Source: Rhodococcus opacus B4
GTDB taxonomy: Bacteria > Actinomycetota > Actinomycetes > Mycobacteriales > Mycobacteriaceae
Length of the DNA: 64,000 nucleotides
Direction: 5' to 3'
Assembly: GCF_000010805.1 (NCBI RefSeq)
Contig: NC_012522.1
Location: forward strand, 2,666,001-2,730,000
Position 1 is the stretch's first letter. Each line of letters starts with the position of its first letter. The position numbers and the translations under genes were made by a program. The notes under the pieces are model-generated. The model saw only the letters and a program-made list of their open reading frames with translations, ran no database searches and was not told the origin of the DNA. Positions 34,693 to 43,533 of the stretch are shown in pieces.

Positions 34693-35481
34693 TCAGAAGA
34701 GCGGATCGAAGCCGGAGATCAACCAGTTGCCGTCGACGTGGCTCAGCGTCACGCGGACGACATTCTGGGTCTGCGACGGTTCGGGGGTGTCGGCCATCGT
34801 GGTCGTCTGGTTCACGTACACGAGCACACGCGCGGTGTCGGTGGTCACCGACTCCACCGCGGCACCGACCGGCACCGCCTGCATCGTGACGCCCTTGTCC
34901 TTCGCGGTGGGACCGACGACGTCGCCGGCGAGCTGCCGATACGAGTTCAGGAGGTCACCGGTCAGCAGTGCCGACGCCCGGTCCAGATCCTCGTCCACCG
35001 TCTCGGGGGTGTACGACAGGAGCGCGGCGGCGCCGTCCGAGGCCAATTGGACCGTTGCCGCGCGGGCGTCCGAGATGCTCACGTCGTCCGCGCGCTGTAT
35101 CCCGATCTGTACGGCGACGAGAGCACCGACCGCGACGACCGGCGCCACACACAGCGCCAGACGTTCCGCCCGGCTGATCGTTCCGTCCAACGCGCTCCCG
35201 AGGACTGTTCGCCCGGCGGTGAATCCGGCGCGCCGGCGACGGACCACACTGTTCCACCCGACGTACAGAACTGCGCCGCCGATCGCGACCACGGCGGCCG
35301 CGATACCCCAGGCCGCGAAGTTCGACACCGCCGCCAGCGCGAGACCGGCGACACCGACAACGAGTGCGGGGAGCACGTCGACCGCGACCGCAGCCACCCG
35401 CCTGCCGACGGAGCCCGCACCCTCGTTCGGGGAGCTGTCGACGTCGACGTCGTCGCGCTTCACATCCACTGCGGTGCTCAT
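34693..35481 (-). CDS. Mce-associated membrane protein (second of duplicated pair)
   Basis: A 262-residue Mas-type protein. Acidic N-terminal 30 residues lead into helices VAAVAVDVLPALVVGVAGLAL and AAWGIAAAVVAIGGAVLYVGW plus a further one at RLALCVAPVVAVGALVAV, then an about 150-residue extracytoplasmic NTF2-like domain ending in VDGNWLISGFDPLF. It belongs to the same subgroup as the 185-residue protein at 36.2 kb; compare LLTGDLLNSYRQL here with HLTGDFLTEFSDL there. Mas proteins stabilise Mce transport complexes. The start overlaps the upstream stop by 4 nt. Confidence 0.88.
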   Translation of the reverse strand: MSTAVDVKRDDVDVDSSPNEGAGSVGRRVAAVAVDVLPALVVGVAGLALAAVSNFAAWGIAAAVVAIGGAVLYVGWNSVVRRRRAGFTAGRTVLGSALDGTISRAERLALCVAPVVAVGALVAVQIGIQRADDVSISDARAATVQLASDGAAALLSYTPETVDEDLDRASALLTGDLLNSYRQLAGDVVGPTAKDKGVTMQAVPVGAAVESVTTDTARVLVYVNQTTTMADTPEPSQTQNVVRVTLSHVDGNWLISGFDPLF

Positions 35482-36161
35482 TGAACGAACCCCACGCTCG
35501 AGAGTTTGGGCTGGTCGTCGACCATGGTGACTCCTACTCGGATCTGGTACTGCTGAATCTGCGGTTCCGGAGCTGCGGCGGCCGGATCTGTGGTCGCGGG
35601 GGTGGTCTGCGCCGTCGCGGAGACGAGGACCGTCGTGGTCGAGTTCTCTCGTCCTTCGATTCCCGCTGCGAGTGTCCGGCCTGCGGTCCGGTTTCCGGCT
35701 TGCCGCATCGTGTCGATCGTTGCCGTCTTCCGTTGTTCGAATTCGCTGCGCCAGTCACCGGTCGAGTCCGCGAGCACTCGCTCGACGTAGGCCTCGGCGT
35801 TGTCGGTGTCGGTCGAGAGCAACCGTGCCACCGCTTCCCCGGTAAAGGCGAGGACTCGTGCATCGGCGTCGACGCTGCGCTGGGTCGCCAGGTGATCGAG
35901 GGTGGTCTGTACTGCCACCGCGCCGGCGCCGAGACAGGCTACGGCGGCCGCGGCGACCGCCACCCGATAGCGTGCCGTCGGCGGGGTCTCCGACAGCTCG
36001 CTCGAGCCGTCGTCGCCTCGTTCAGTCTCGGCTTCGTCCGCGGCCGCTCGGGCGGCTGCTGCGGCCGAATCCGCCGCCGCTCGGGCGCGCTGCACCTGTT
36101 CCCGCAGTTCTTCGAGGCCACCGGGGCATTCCGTGCGTCGCTTTCGCCGTCCGAACACCAT
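35478..36161 (-). CDS. Mce-associated membrane protein (first of second pair)
   Basis: A 227-residue Mas-type protein. A cytoplasmic N-terminus with an Ala/Glu-rich coiled coil (LEELREQVQRARAAADSAAA) is followed by one membrane helix (VAVAAAAVACLGAGAVAVQ) and an extracytoplasmic domain with STGDWRSEFEQRKTATIDTM. It is clearly related to the protein at 36.7 kb. I start at the ATG at 36161 (GGAG 10 nt upstream); the in-frame ATG at 36182 is an alternative. Its partner follows with a 4-nt overlap. Confidence 0.88.
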   Translation of the reverse strand: MVFGRRKRRTECPGGLEELREQVQRARAAADSAAAAARAAADEAETERGDDGSSELSETPPTARYRVAVAAAAVACLGAGAVAVQTTLDHLATQRSVDADARVLAFTGEAVARLLSTDTDNAEAYVERVLADSTGDWRSEFEQRKTATIDTMRQAGNRTAGRTLAAGIEGRENSTTTVLVSATAQTTPATTDPAAAAPEPQIQQYQIRVGVTMVDDQPKLSSVGFVQ

Positions 36162-36194
36162 GTCTGCTCGACTCCTTCTCATGATCTACTGCCT

Positions 36195-36752
36195 TCACAG
36201 GGGCTCGAGGTCGGAGATCGACCAGGATTGGCCGGTTCGTTCGGCGCGTACTCGCACGCTGCTCGACAGTTCCTCGGGTTGGGGTGTCGCGCCACTCGTC
36301 ACCGTGCCGTGCAGAAACACCAGCACGGTGGCGGTGTCGGCTTCTGCCGTGACCAGCGACGTACCGGTCACGACCCACTGCGCGCCGATCGTGTCCTGCT
36401 TGGCTCGGGGCACCACGTCGCTGGCGCCGAGGTCGCTGAACTCGGTCAGAAAATCCCCGGTGAGATGGGATTTCGCCGCTTCCACGTCGGTCTCGACGGT
36501 GTCGGGTGAGTAGCTGAGGATCGAGGCGGTCAGCTCTCCGATCTCCTCGGCGGCACCGGTCCGCACCTGTTCGAGGCTGCGGTCCTGAGCGCCGATCGAG
36601 AACTGCATGATCGCGCTGTAGCCCAGGAGTATCAGCGTGACCGCCGCCGGGACGATCAGTGCCCGCAACGAGCGCCATCGCCGCGTCGGCTCGGCGGGTC
36701 CGGTGTCGTCGTTCGTGTCGGTGACGCATTCGAGTGTCTGGTTCACGGTCAT
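36195..36752 (-). CDS. Mce-associated membrane protein (second of first pair)
   Basis: A 185-residue Mas-type protein with an about 35-residue cytoplasmic tail, a membrane helix (ALIVPAAVTLILLGYSAIM) and an extracytoplasmic domain containing LTASILSYSPDTVETDVEAA and ending GQSWSISDLEPL. The ATG at 36752 overlaps the preceding stop (ATGA); a longer upstream reading is rejected. It likely assembles with the MCE proteins at the cell envelope. Confidence 0.88.
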   Translation of the reverse strand: MTVNQTLECVTDTNDDTGPAEPTRRWRSLRALIVPAAVTLILLGYSAIMQFSIGAQDRSLEQVRTGAAEEIGELTASILSYSPDTVETDVEAAKSHLTGDFLTEFSDLGASDVVPRAKQDTIGAQWVVTGTSLVTAEADTATVLVFLHGTVTSGATPQPEELSSSVRVRAERTGQSWSISDLEPL

Positions 36753-37435
36753 GGCACTACCTCGATCTTCGCGAGTTTGTAGAGATCCCCGTCCTTGCCG
36801 ACCTGCACGCGTAGTCGCCAGGTTCGGGGTTCGTCCTTGGCTCCCGCGGCGTTGGACACCTTGGTCACGGCAGCGACCATCACCGAGGTCGTGCCGTCGT
36901 CGTTGGCGCGCTCGACTCCCGCTCCGAGGATTTCGCCGGTCGATTCGGTCTTCGACTGCGCGATGGTGTCGATGAACTCGGTTTTCGTGCTTTCGAATTC
37001 GGTCTTCCACTCCCCCGTGGCACCGTCGAGAATGCGTTGCGCGCTCCCCGCCGGGTCGGCAGCGCTCGGGGTGATGAGGTTGATCACCACCTGCCGGGTT
37101 CCTTGGAGAAGCTCGAGGTCGTGGTCGGCGGCGGCTTGACGGGCGGCATGGGAGTGGGACAGCCCGAAGGACGTCGGCGTGAGGGCGACCACGGCAACGG
37201 CCGAGACGACGGCACCGGCGAGGACACGCCGTGGACGCTTCCGGGCCCGCCGGACGGAGACCTCGGCTTCCCCTGAATCGTCGTCCGCGGCGTGGGACTC
37301 ATCCTCGGCCAGCGCCCGGGCGAGCGCCGCCTCGGCCTCGCGCGCCGCCTTTTCCGCTTCGGCGGCGGCTCGAGAGGCGTGAGCCGCGGCATCTGCCGCG
37401 GTGGCTGCGGGTCGGGAAGTTGCGCGTCGCACCAT
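36749..37435 (-). CDS. Mce-associated membrane protein (first of first pair)
   Basis: A 228-residue Mas-type protein. The N-terminal 50 residues are an Ala/Glu/Arg-rich coiled coil (AAAEAEKAAREAEAALARAL), followed by a basic stretch, a membrane helix (VLAGAVVSAVAVVALTPTSF) and an extracytoplasmic domain with ATGEWKTEFESTKTEFIDTI. It begins 2 nt after the MceF stop with an AAGGA site. The coiled coil may contact the cytoplasmic side of the importer. Confidence 0.88.
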   Translation of the reverse strand: MVRRATSRPAATAADAAAHASRAAAEAEKAAREAEAALARALAEDESHAADDDSGEAEVSVRRARKRPRRVLAGAVVSAVAVVALTPTSFGLSHSHAARQAAADHDLELLQGTRQVVINLITPSAADPAGSAQRILDGATGEWKTEFESTKTEFIDTIAQSKTESTGEILGAGVERANDDGTTSVMVAAVTKVSNAAGAKDEPRTWRLRVQVGKDGDLYKLAKIEVVP

Positions 37436-37437
37436 GA

Positions 37438-38871
37438 TCAGCGTCCTTGGGTCAGCAGATTTTCGAGAGTGGGCACCCCGCCCGGTGCCAGGTTGGACTG
37501 GCGGTAGACCTGTCCGTCGGCGCCCCGGTACTCACCGGTGGAGGGGTTGTAACCCGCAGTTCCCACCGACGCCGGCGCGGCGGCAGGTTGCGGGACACCG
37601 ATCGCGTCGAATGCGGCGTTGCCCTCCGCCGCGAGCGGGTTGTCTGTGGTCGGGGTGGGATTGCCCACCCAGGGGTTGGTGCCCTTCGGCACGTATTCTT
37701 CATCGCTCTTACAGATTTCGACGGTGGGTGCCCGTTTGCCCGGCTTGTCCATGCACGGCATGTTCCGGGCACCGCGCGAAGCGACGTCGGCGTCCTGAGG
37801 AACGGCGCAGTAGATCGGGTCGGACGTCCGGACCGGCGAGTCGACCGCCGAACCGTCGCGCCGCTCGGACGCCGGGAGGAATCCTGTGGTGCAGGGTGGG
37901 GAGGTGTTGAGGTTGAGGTTGAAGTCCATCAACGCCGCACCCGTCGAGTCCTCGTTCGGGACGGTCATCGTCTTCATCAGGCCGACGCTCGGGGGCACCA
38001 GCACCAAAGCCTGCTCGAGAGACCGGTTGTAGGTGACTGCGACCTGGCCGAGGCGGGTGAGATTGGCCAGCAGGATCGGCGTCGTCGGGCGCAGTCGCCG
38101 GAACAGTTCCGTCAGCTCAGTCGACGCCGCCGGTGCGGTCTGGAAGATGCTGCGCACCTGCGCGTCACGTCCGGCCGCCTGCGCGCTGACCTCGCGCAGG
38201 TGTCGTACCCATTCCTGCAGGGCCGGACCGCTGTCCACCTGGGATCGGAGGAACGGTGCTGCGTCTTCGATGAGGCGGGAGGTGGGATCGGCGGTGTCGG
38301 CGGCGGTGGCCGCCACCGCGCTCGACGATTCGAGCAGTCGTTGAATGTCTTCGCCGGTTCCGTTGAAGGCGTTGTAGCTTTCGTCGATGAGGGTGGCGAG
38401 CTTGTCCTCGGGGATGGCCTCGAGACCCTTGTTGACGGTGTCGAACATCGGGGCGATGTCCTGCGGAACCGATGTCCGGTCGACGGGGATGACATCGCCG
38501 TCCTGCAGGTACGGGCCGTCGATCCCGGACGGGACAAGATCGACGTACTGCTCGCCGATCGCCGATCGGCTGTGCACCTCGGCGCGGGCGTCGGCGGGAA
38601 TCTTCGTGGAACTGTCGACTCGCAGGGTGGCCCGGGCGCCCGAGGCCGTCGGTACGACATCGGTGACCGTACCGATCGTGGCACCGCGGTAGGTGACGTT
38701 GGCGGTGCCGTAGAGGCCACCGCTCGTGGGCAGGTCGACGGTGAGTGTGTACTGGCCGATTCCGGCGAGCGCGGGAAGGCGCATGTAGTGCAGACCCATC
38801 ACCGTCAGCGCCACCACCGTGAGGATGCTGAAGATGGTCAACTGGATGCGGACGAAACGCGTGAGTATCAC
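37438..38871 (-). CDS. mceF: MCE-family protein MceF
   Basis: A 477-residue MCE protein: one N-terminal membrane anchor (LTIFSILTVVALTVMGLHYM), the MCE domain (YTLTVDLPTSGGLYGTANVTYRGATIGTVTDV) at about 38-120, a long helical region that should form part of the hydrophobic tunnel, and a Pro/Gly-rich C-terminal tail with NPWVGNPTPTTDNPLAAEG. The GTG at 38871 overlaps the MceE stop (GTGA). It is the last of the six MCE subunits, which form a heterohexamer moving lipids across the envelope. Confidence 0.93.
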   Translation of the reverse strand: MILTRFVRIQLTIFSILTVVALTVMGLHYMRLPALAGIGQYTLTVDLPTSGGLYGTANVTYRGATIGTVTDVVPTASGARATLRVDSSTKIPADARAEVHSRSAIGEQYVDLVPSGIDGPYLQDGDVIPVDRTSVPQDIAPMFDTVNKGLEAIPEDKLATLIDESYNAFNGTGEDIQRLLESSSAVAATAADTADPTSRLIEDAAPFLRSQVDSGPALQEWVRHLREVSAQAAGRDAQVRSIFQTAPAASTELTELFRRLRPTTPILLANLTRLGQVAVTYNRSLEQALVLVPPSVGLMKTMTVPNEDSTGAALMDFNLNLNTSPPCTTGFLPASERRDGSAVDSPVRTSDPIYCAVPQDADVASRGARNMPCMDKPGKRAPTVEICKSDEEYVPKGTNPWVGNPTPTTDNPLAAEGNAAFDAIGVPQPAAAPASVGTAGYNPSTGEYRGADGQVYRQSNLAPGGVPTLENLLTQGR

Positions 38872-40016
38872 TGTCCACCTCGGATCACGACCGACTCGAG
38901 CGGAGCGGTCAACGGGTTCTTGTCCGCGGTCGGCATCCGGCCGACGGTGCGGCCCAGGGCGGTTTCCGCGTTGTAGAGGGTGCCGGCGAGCGGCGTGCCC
39001 TGGAGGAAGTTCGCATCGATGCGGCCCAGAGTGAGGTCGAGGGTGGCGGAGAGATTGCCCGCGTCGCCCTGAATGTATTTCGGGAGACCGGCCAGCGGCC
39101 ACGGAAAGGTGGGAAGCATGCCCAGTGAACCGGCGAGGCCCGGTCCGGCGTTCGCCAACTCGCGCAGGGTCGGCGCGAGATCCCGCAGGTTCTGCTGAAT
39201 GTCCTCCGAGCCGGCTGTCACCGTTCGGTTGGCGACGTCGGCGAAATTGCCGACCGATGTCACGGACCCGGTCAAGTTGTCCTTCTGCCGGTTGAGGGTC
39301 TCGATGGCCGGAGGTATCCGTTCGAGAGCGCTCTCGAGGGTCTGCGTCTGCTCGTTCGCGGTGAGCGCGAGCCGATCGAGTCCCTCCAGCGCCGTCAGGA
39401 TGTCGTCCTTCTGGGTGTTGAGTGCGCTGGTGAACGTGTCGAGTTGAGTCAGGAAGGTGCGCACGTCCGATTCGCGGCCGCCGAGGGCGGCGTTGAGCTG
39501 GGTGTCGATCTCCTGCAGCTGGCCGAGACCGCCACCGTTGAGTACCACCGACACGGCCGCCAGGGTCTGTTCGGTGGTGGGGTATTGATCCGCATGATCG
39601 AGCGGGATGGTGTCGCCGTCCCCGAGGGAGCCGCTCGGGGCCTCGTCGAGCGGCTCGGCGAGCTCGACGTGGAGCGAGCCGAGCAGGCTGGTCTGCCCGA
39701 TCTTCGCGGTGGCGTTCTTCGGCAGGGCGACACCGCCGTCGAGCCGCACGGTGACCAGGGCGTGCCAGTCCTGCAATTGCACGTCGGTGACGTTCCCGAC
39801 GGTCACGTCGTGTACCCGGACGCGGCTGTTGCGCTGGATCGACGTGACGTTCGGCATCTGGATGGTCACGGTGTACGAGCCCTCTCCCGATCCCTCGGTT
39901 CCGGGGAGCGGCAGTGAGTTCGCGCCTTCCCAGCCGCAGCTGGTGAGCAGTGCCGCGGACAGCCCGGTCAACGCGAGACCGATCGACCGTCGTAGGGGTT
40001 TGTGCCGGAACATCAT
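38868..40016 (-). CDS. mceE: MCE-family lipoprotein MceE
   Basis: A 382-residue MCE subunit with a signal peptide ending in the lipobox ALLTSC, so it is the lipid-anchored member, as MceE is in other mce operons. The MCE domain (YTVTIQMPNVTSIQRNSRVRVHDVTVGNVTDV) is at about 47-130, followed by a long coiled helical part. The ATG at 40016 overlaps the MceD stop. It would anchor one end of the tunnel complex outside the membrane. Confidence 0.93.
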   Translation of the reverse strand: MMFRHKPLRRSIGLALTGLSAALLTSCGWEGANSLPLPGTEGSGEGSYTVTIQMPNVTSIQRNSRVRVHDVTVGNVTDVQLQDWHALVTVRLDGGVALPKNATAKIGQTSLLGSLHVELAEPLDEAPSGSLGDGDTIPLDHADQYPTTEQTLAAVSVVLNGGGLGQLQEIDTQLNAALGGRESDVRTFLTQLDTFTSALNTQKDDILTALEGLDRLALTANEQTQTLESALERIPPAIETLNRQKDNLTGSVTSVGNFADVANRTVTAGSEDIQQNLRDLAPTLRELANAGPGLAGSLGMLPTFPWPLAGLPKYIQGDAGNLSATLDLTLGRIDANFLQGTPLAGTLYNAETALGRTVGRMPTADKNPLTAPLESVVIRGGQ

Positions 40017-41287
40017 CGGCCTCCACTCGTCGTCGGTGTGGCCAGCCCGAGCAGGCCCGGGATGCCGCCGCGGGCGTCGATCGTGCGCACCGGTGCCGTC
40101 GGCACTGTGCCGCGCAGCGAGTCCTGGCTGTAGTCGATCTGGTCGGGGCGCACCTGGACGCTGGTGATCGGGTTGGCGCCTGCAGGGGGGTAGTTCATCT
40201 GAATCAGGTTGAGCACCGGGGCGAGATGCTGGACGCAGAGTTTCGCCGATTCTGCAGCCCCCTTCTGGCTCGCGGCCTGAATTGCGCCGCAGATGAATTG
40301 GATGGGGTTCTGCATCTGCGTCACCGCCAGCGCACCGGTCATCGAGCCCTGCGCCGGCTGGTAGATGTTGTAGAAGTTCTGCAATGTGTTCGGCAGGACG
40401 TGGAGAAGCTGCTCGATGTCGGGACGTGATTCGTTCAGCATCGTCGTCACCGCGGCAAGGTCGTCGACGGACTTGCCGAGACCTTCCCGGTTGTCGCCGA
40501 TGAACTGACCGATGCGGTGAACGAGGGCGTCCACGCTGTCGAGTGAAGTCGCGAGCTCCTGGTCGGAGTTGGTGAGGACGCCGGAAACCGACGCCAGATT
40601 GTGATTGAGCTGGACGATCTGCTGGTCGCTCGCGGCGAGCGCGGAGACGAACACCTGCAGATTGCGCACTGTGGCGAACACGTCGTCCCGCCCGTCGGAC
40701 AGTGTCGACATCGCCTCGGACAGCTTGGTCAGGGTGGTGTGGATGTCGGTTCCCTTGCCGCTGAGTGAATCCGCGGCATCGTTGACGAATTGGCCGAGCG
40801 GGCCGTTGGCGCTCTGCTCGGTGGGGCCGAGTGACTCGGAGAGGTGCTGGAGCTGGGCGCGGAAGTCGTCCCACTCGATCGGCACCGCGGTGCGTTCGAG
40901 GGGAATCTCGTCCCGATCGGCGAGCGCGGGCCCTCCGGTGTAGGCGGGGGTCAGCTGGATCGCCCGTGAGGTGACGAGGCTCGGTGAGAGGATTGCAGCC
41001 TTGGCATCCTGGGGAACCTGATACTGCGAGTCATAATGGAAGGTGACCTTCATCCGTTCACCGTCGGGCTCGATCTCGTCGATCTTTCCGACGTCGACGC
41101 CGAGGATCTTCACCTGGTCGCCGACGTAGATTCCGTTGGTGTTCGCGAAGTACGCCGTCACCGTCGTCGTGGAACTCGTGCGGTAGAGACTCCACCCGGT
41201 GGCAGCGACGACGGCGACGGCCACCACGACGAGCGCGGCGATCCAGACGCGGCGTGAGCGTCGGAGTGCGTTCAACATGGTCGACAT
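40013..41287 (-). CDS. mceD: MCE-family protein MceD
   Basis: A 424-residue MCE subunit. The membrane anchor VWIAALVVVAVAVVAATGW is followed by the MCE domain (TVTAYFANTNGIYVGDQVKILGVDVGKIDEI), a long helical stretch, and a segment with YNIYQPAQGSMTGALAVTQ. It starts 3 nt after the MceC stop with a GGATAGGA site. Met4 is an alternative start. Confidence 0.93.
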   Translation of the reverse strand: MSTMLNALRRSRRVWIAALVVVAVAVVAATGWSLYRTSSTTTVTAYFANTNGIYVGDQVKILGVDVGKIDEIEPDGERMKVTFHYDSQYQVPQDAKAAILSPSLVTSRAIQLTPAYTGGPALADRDEIPLERTAVPIEWDDFRAQLQHLSESLGPTEQSANGPLGQFVNDAADSLSGKGTDIHTTLTKLSEAMSTLSDGRDDVFATVRNLQVFVSALAASDQQIVQLNHNLASVSGVLTNSDQELATSLDSVDALVHRIGQFIGDNREGLGKSVDDLAAVTTMLNESRPDIEQLLHVLPNTLQNFYNIYQPAQGSMTGALAVTQMQNPIQFICGAIQAASQKGAAESAKLCVQHLAPVLNLIQMNYPPAGANPITSVQVRPDQIDYSQDSLRGTVPTAPVRTIDARGGIPGLLGLATPTTSGGR

Positions 41288-41290
41288 TTC

Positions 41291-42514
41291 CTATCCACCC
41301 AATCCGGGCAGTGGGGGCAGGCCGGGAATCGAGATCTGCGGCAACGCCGGCAGGGCGGGTGCCGCGGGGGCCTGCGTCGAGTTCGCGACCGGTAGCTCAC
41401 CGGGCTGCACGGGGCAGTTGCTCGGGTTCGGCAATGGGGTCGTGCTCCCGGGGGGAACGGCGCCCGGTGCGCTGTTGTCGCCACAGGTCACCGGGAAGGT
41501 GTTCTGCCCGTTCAGGGTGCCGGGGCCTATGCCCTGCTCCGCGAACGCGGCGTCGATGAACGGCTGCAGGTACTGGCCCGGCAGCAAATTCATGATGTAG
41601 GCCTTGAAGAACGGACCGGAGGCCACGGACTCACCGAGGGACGTCGCATACTGCGACAACGGCTTCAGTGACGCCGCGAGATTGTCCTTCTGCTGGTTCA
41701 GCAGGCTGGTCGTCGTGTTCAGCTGGTCGAGCACCGGCCGCAGTTGTGCTTCGTTGTCGTCGACGAGACCATTCACCTGCGCCGTCACCGCCGTGACATT
41801 GCCGAGCAAAGTGTCGATTGCGTGGCGGCGCTGCTCGAGCGAAGCGAACAGGGTGTTGCCGTCGACAAGCAGCCTGTCGATCTGATTGCTCCTCTCGGAC
41901 AGCACACCCGTGACCGATTCGGCGTTGCGGGACAGATCCTGAATCAGTTGGTCCCGGGAGCTCACCGTGTCCGAGAAGCGGGACATTCCGTCCAGTGCCG
42001 CGCTGAGGTTCGGTTGAGTCTGATCGAGCGTGTCGCCCAGCGTCTGCAGGGCGCCGGTCAGTTTGTCGGTGTCGAGTCCACTGATCGTCGTGGTGAGGTC
42101 GCCGAGCGCGTCCGTGAGCAGGTACGGCGTGGTGGTCTGGGCGAGCGGGATGACGTCGTCCGTGGCGAGGAGGTCGTCGCCGCCGCGCGGTGTGACCTGG
42201 AGGTACTTGTTCCCGAGCACCGTCCGCGTCTTGATCGACAGTTCCGTCTTGCTGCCGAGGCGGACTCCGTCCGCCGTGAACTCGATGAGGACCTTGTCCC
42301 CGTCGAGTTCGACGGAGTGGACCTTGCCGACCTCGACGCCGGCGATCATGACCTTGTCGCCGCTGAGCAGGCCGCCGGTGTCACCGAAGTACGCCGAATA
42401 GCGGGAGGACGTGGTCAGGTACTGCAACTTCTCGAAGTTCATGGAGGTGAGCACGACGATGAGGGTGATCGCAATACCGATCAGGCCCATTCGTGCGGTC
42501 TTGGAGCGAATCAT
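41291..42514 (-). CDS. mceC: MCE-family protein MceC
   Basis: A 407-residue MCE subunit with anchor MGLIGIAITLIVVLTSM, an MCE domain (YSAYFGDTGGLLSGDKVMIAGVEVGKVHSV), then a long helix-rich part and a Pro-rich C-terminus (QISIPGLPPLPGLGG). The ATG at 42514 overlaps the MceB stop (ATGA). The Pro-rich tail is typical of MceC proteins and probably extends into the cell wall. Confidence 0.93.
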   Translation of the reverse strand: MIRSKTARMGLIGIAITLIVVLTSMNFEKLQYLTTSSRYSAYFGDTGGLLSGDKVMIAGVEVGKVHSVELDGDKVLIEFTADGVRLGSKTELSIKTRTVLGNKYLQVTPRGGDDLLATDDVIPLAQTTTPYLLTDALGDLTTTISGLDTDKLTGALQTLGDTLDQTQPNLSAALDGMSRFSDTVSSRDQLIQDLSRNAESVTGVLSERSNQIDRLLVDGNTLFASLEQRRHAIDTLLGNVTAVTAQVNGLVDDNEAQLRPVLDQLNTTTSLLNQQKDNLAASLKPLSQYATSLGESVASGPFFKAYIMNLLPGQYLQPFIDAAFAEQGIGPGTLNGQNTFPVTCGDNSAPGAVPPGSTTPLPNPSNCPVQPGELPVANSTQAPAAPALPALPQISIPGLPPLPGLGG

Positions 42515-43533
42515 TTTGGAGTGCACCTCCCGGCCCGCTGGCCGACGATCGGTATGTACACGGGATCTCCGTTCGGACCGTTCACCTTCAGCTGCACATC
42601 GCAGAGGTAGAACGTGAAGAAGTCGCCGAACAGGCCGAGCCTCGACAGTTTGTTGTAGGCCGCGGGAAGGGAATTGAACGCCCAGTTGATGTAGTCCTGG
42701 TCGGCGACCACCTGGTCGGACAGCCGGCCGGCCTGGGTGATGTCTTCCTTGATGTCCGGACGCGTCGATTCGAGGAGCGCGGCCATCGAACTCGACGCGT
42801 CGTCGATGTGGACGAGGGCGTCGCCCAGGGGGTCCGACTGCTCCCCCAGCCGGGAGACGAGTTGCTGGAGTTGATCAATGCCCTGGTTGAACTCGGCGTT
42901 CCGTCGGTCGACGGTGCCGAGCAGGGTGTTGAGGTTGCCGATCACGGCACCGATCAGCTGGTCGCGGTCGGCGAGGACCGACGTCAGCTGTCCGGCTTGC
43001 TGCAGGAAGTGGTCGATGGTGCCGCCCTGTCCCTGAAAGACGTCGACGAGGGAGCCGGACAACGCGTTGACCTGTTCGGGGTCGAGCGCCTTGAACAGTG
43101 GCCGGAATCCGTTGATCAGCGCGTCGAGATCCAGTGCCGGGACCGTGCGTTCGACGGGGATGGTGTCGCCTTCGCCCAGCGGTGTGAGCGGGCCGGACCC
43201 TTCGACGAGTTCGAGGTAGTGATCACCGATGAGGTTGCTGAACTTCACCGCCGCACGGGTCGATTCGGTGAGGGGCACGTTCTTCGTCAGCGTGAAGGTC
43301 ACCATCGCCGTGGAGTCCTCCCGCACGTCGACCGATGTCACCTTGCCGACCTCGACGCCCGCAACCCGGACGAATTCGTTGTCCCGGAGCCCGGACACGT
43401 CGTCGAACACGGCGCTGTACTGTCTTTCGCTGCCGAAGCGGAACTGACCGAAGACGATGACGACCGCTGCGGTGAAGAGCACCATCACGATGGAGAAGAT
43501 CGCGAGTTTCGTTGCGGTTGCTGAAATCTTCAT
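42511..43533 (-). CDS. mceB: MCE-family protein MceB
   Basis: A 340-residue MCE subunit. The anchor LAIFSIVMVLFTAAVVIVF is followed by the MCE domain (YSAVFDDVSGLRDNEFVRVAGVEVGKVTSV) and the conserved TFTLTKNVPLTESTRAAVKF, and it ends with FFTFYLCDVQLKVNG. It is the shortest MCE subunit here, as is usual for MceB. Its start overlaps the MceA stop by 4 nt. Confidence 0.93.
   Translation of the reverse strand: MKISATATKLAIFSIVMVLFTAAVVIVFGQFRFGSERQYSAVFDDVSGLRDNEFVRVAGVEVGKVTSVDVREDSTAMVTFTLTKNVPLTESTRAAVKFSNLIGDHYLELVEGSGPLTPLGEGDTIPVERTVPALDLDALINGFRPLFKALDPEQVNALSGSLVDVFQGQGGTIDHFLQQAGQLTSVLADRDQLIGAVIGNLNTLLGTVDRRNAEFNQGIDQLQQLVSRLGEQSDPLGDALVHIDDASSSMAALLESTRPDIKEDITQAGRLSDQVVADQDYINWAFNSLPAAYNKLSRLGLFGDFFTFYLCDVQLKVNGPNGDPVYIPIVGQRAGRCTPK

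Noticed and set aside
38868..40874. 668-codon version of MceE
   Set aside because: The first 286 codons are out of keeping with MCE proteins and lie over MceD. The lipobox-bearing start at 40016 is correct.
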